A stretch of 64,000 bases of DNA from Filibacter tadaridae (GTDB lineage: Bacteria > Bacillota > Bacilli > Bacillales_A > Planococcaceae): positions 62,001-126,000 of the forward strand of contig NZ_UXAV01000037.1 of the NCBI RefSeq assembly GCF_900609045.1, given 5' to 3'. Under the pieces are notes generated by a model. That model made no database searches, was not told the origin of the DNA, and saw nothing but the letters and a program-made list of their open reading frames with translations. Below are positions 63,299-64,000 of this stretch, in pieces; position 1 is the first letter of the stretch; each line of letters begins with the position of its first letter. The position numbers and the translations under genes are program-made.

Positions 63299-63329
63299 AT
63301 ATATAGAATCATTCGTTCAACATATATAG

Positions 63330-64000
63330 TCAAGAATTTACGAGTATCCGTTTTGTAGCGATTGATTTATGTCGGATGATTTGCCGCACATACATTGTCG
63401 CAACTGTTAGCGTTATTAGTAATCCAATTAGCAGCGAAACTTTATAATCCAAGCCGAATCCTTCGGGTGCATAACTGACATATGTACTAACAACACCGGT
63501 CATGAACAGCGCTGGTATTCCTGCAATATAATGGGCTTTCCCTTCTTTCAATAAATAAGAGACTGCCGTCCAAAGCATGATCGTTGCGACAAGTTGGTTG
63601 GATCCGCCTACATAACGCCAAAGAAAGGCGTAATCGATTGTCGATAATAGAAAAACAGGCAAACCGAGTGCTAATGTGACACTAATGAGAATTACTTTCT
63701 TATCCGGATTCACCCATTTCGAAAGGGATTCCGTGGCCATCATACGTGCAGATCGCAGTGCCGTGTCTCCCGTTGTTATTGGTAAGATAATGACTCCCAG
63801 TATCGCCAACACCCCTCCGAATGTTCCAAGTAACGATGTGGAGATATCATTGACGACTCCAGCCGGTCCACCAGCCGCTAAAGCCGCTTGTAGCCCATTG
63901 GTTCCACCGAAGAAAGTCATGCCTGCTGCTGCCCAGATAAGAGCTATGACCCCTTCTCCAATCATTGCACCGTAAAAGATTTTGCGTCCTTCTGTTTCCT
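63330..64000 (-). CDS. cstA: Carbon starvation protein CstA, C-terminal part (cut by window edge)
   Basis: Partial; at least 223 C-terminal residues with about five membrane segments. EGRKIFYGAMIGEGVIALIWAAAGMTFFGG continues across the right side of the window and PITTGDTALRSARMM, WRYVGGSNQLVATIMLW are typical CstA motifs. CstA proteins import peptides or pyruvate and are induced when preferred carbon is exhausted. The start, promoter and any cre site lie outside. Convergent with the GntR gene. Confidence 0.92.
   Translation of the reverse strand, partial: ETEGRKIFYGAMIGEGVIALIWAAAGMTFFGGTNGLQAALAAGGPAGVVNDISTSLLGTFGGVLAILGVIILPITTGDTALRSARMMATESLSKWVNPDKKVILISVTLALGLPVFLLSTIDYAFLWRYVGGSNQLVATIMLWTAVSYLLKEGKAHYIAGIPALFMTGVVSTYVSYAPEGFGLDYKVSLLIGLLITLTVATMYVRQIIRHKSIATKRILVNS

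Overview
The window looks like chromosomal core from an endospore-forming, low-to-mid GC Bacillota of the order Bacillales, most likely Planococcaceae (Sporosarcina-like). The genus is an inference; the order is well supported. Evidence includes an alpha/beta-type small acid-soluble spore protein, EzrA, SftA, CcpA, AcuABC, strong AGGAGG ribosome binding sites, frequent TTG/GTG starts, and a gene order that follows the Bacillus subtilis 'yt' segment: ackA-ytxK-tpx, yteJ-sppA-nadK2, mbcS, ssp, thiI-nifS, ezrA, ytsP, ytrP, rpsD, tyrS, acsA/acuABC, ccpA-aroA, ytxH-ytxG-murC-sftA-ytpR-ytpQ, ytoP, ytzB, ytnP-trmB, dat-pepV, ytzE, rsuA-ytgP/ytfP, leuS. I see no prophage, insertion sequence, CRISPR array, tRNA or rRNA gene.

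Layout. 0-12 kb: acetate kinase end, thiol peroxidase, signal peptide peptidase, NAD kinase, RarD permease, acyl-CoA ligase, spore protein, the ThiI/cysteine desulfurase sulfur-transfer pair and EzrA. 12-18 kb: free methionine sulfoxide reductase, methionine gamma-lyase, a GAF-GGDEF cyclase, rpsD with its leader, and tyrS behind a T-box. 18-29 kb: a class A PBP with an acidic repeat tail, acsA divergent from acuABC, then ccpA and aroA. 29-38 kb: an FtsA-like actin-fold protein with repeated C-terminal units and no canonical start codon, then YtxH, YtxG, MurC, SftA, YtpR and YtpQ. 38-53 kb: peptidases, a quorum-quenching-type lactonase, tRNA methyltransferase, Dat/PepV, MurJ-type flippase, and leuS behind a second T-box. 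53-64 kb is the more accessory end: a CoA-transferase pair, MFS exporter, radical SAM protein, YeiH/LysR pair, DUF4825-like protein, LysM-3D cell wall protein, GNAT, VanZ, GntR and the C-terminal part of CstA.

How the genes fit together. There is a marked concentration of acetate/acyl-CoA and overflow metabolism (ackA, mbcS, acsA with its acetylation/deacetylation switch acuA/acuC, scoAB, cstA) around the global carbon regulator ccpA. A second theme is envelope growth and division (ezrA, PBP, FtsA-like protein, murC, sftA, murJ/ytgP, 3D-domain protein).

The most unusual content is intergenic. At least three families of structured repeats (called A, B and C here) plus a short palindrome (D) sit between genes, often exactly at gene 3' ends. 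Family A (about 115 bp, six copies) shows internal-deletion derivatives and one tandem duplication with a period of about 149 bp. Family C supplies the last 11 codons and the stop codon of scoA. These families have no coding capacity and look like non-autonomous mobile or structured-RNA elements. I cannot tell from this window whether they are already catalogued.
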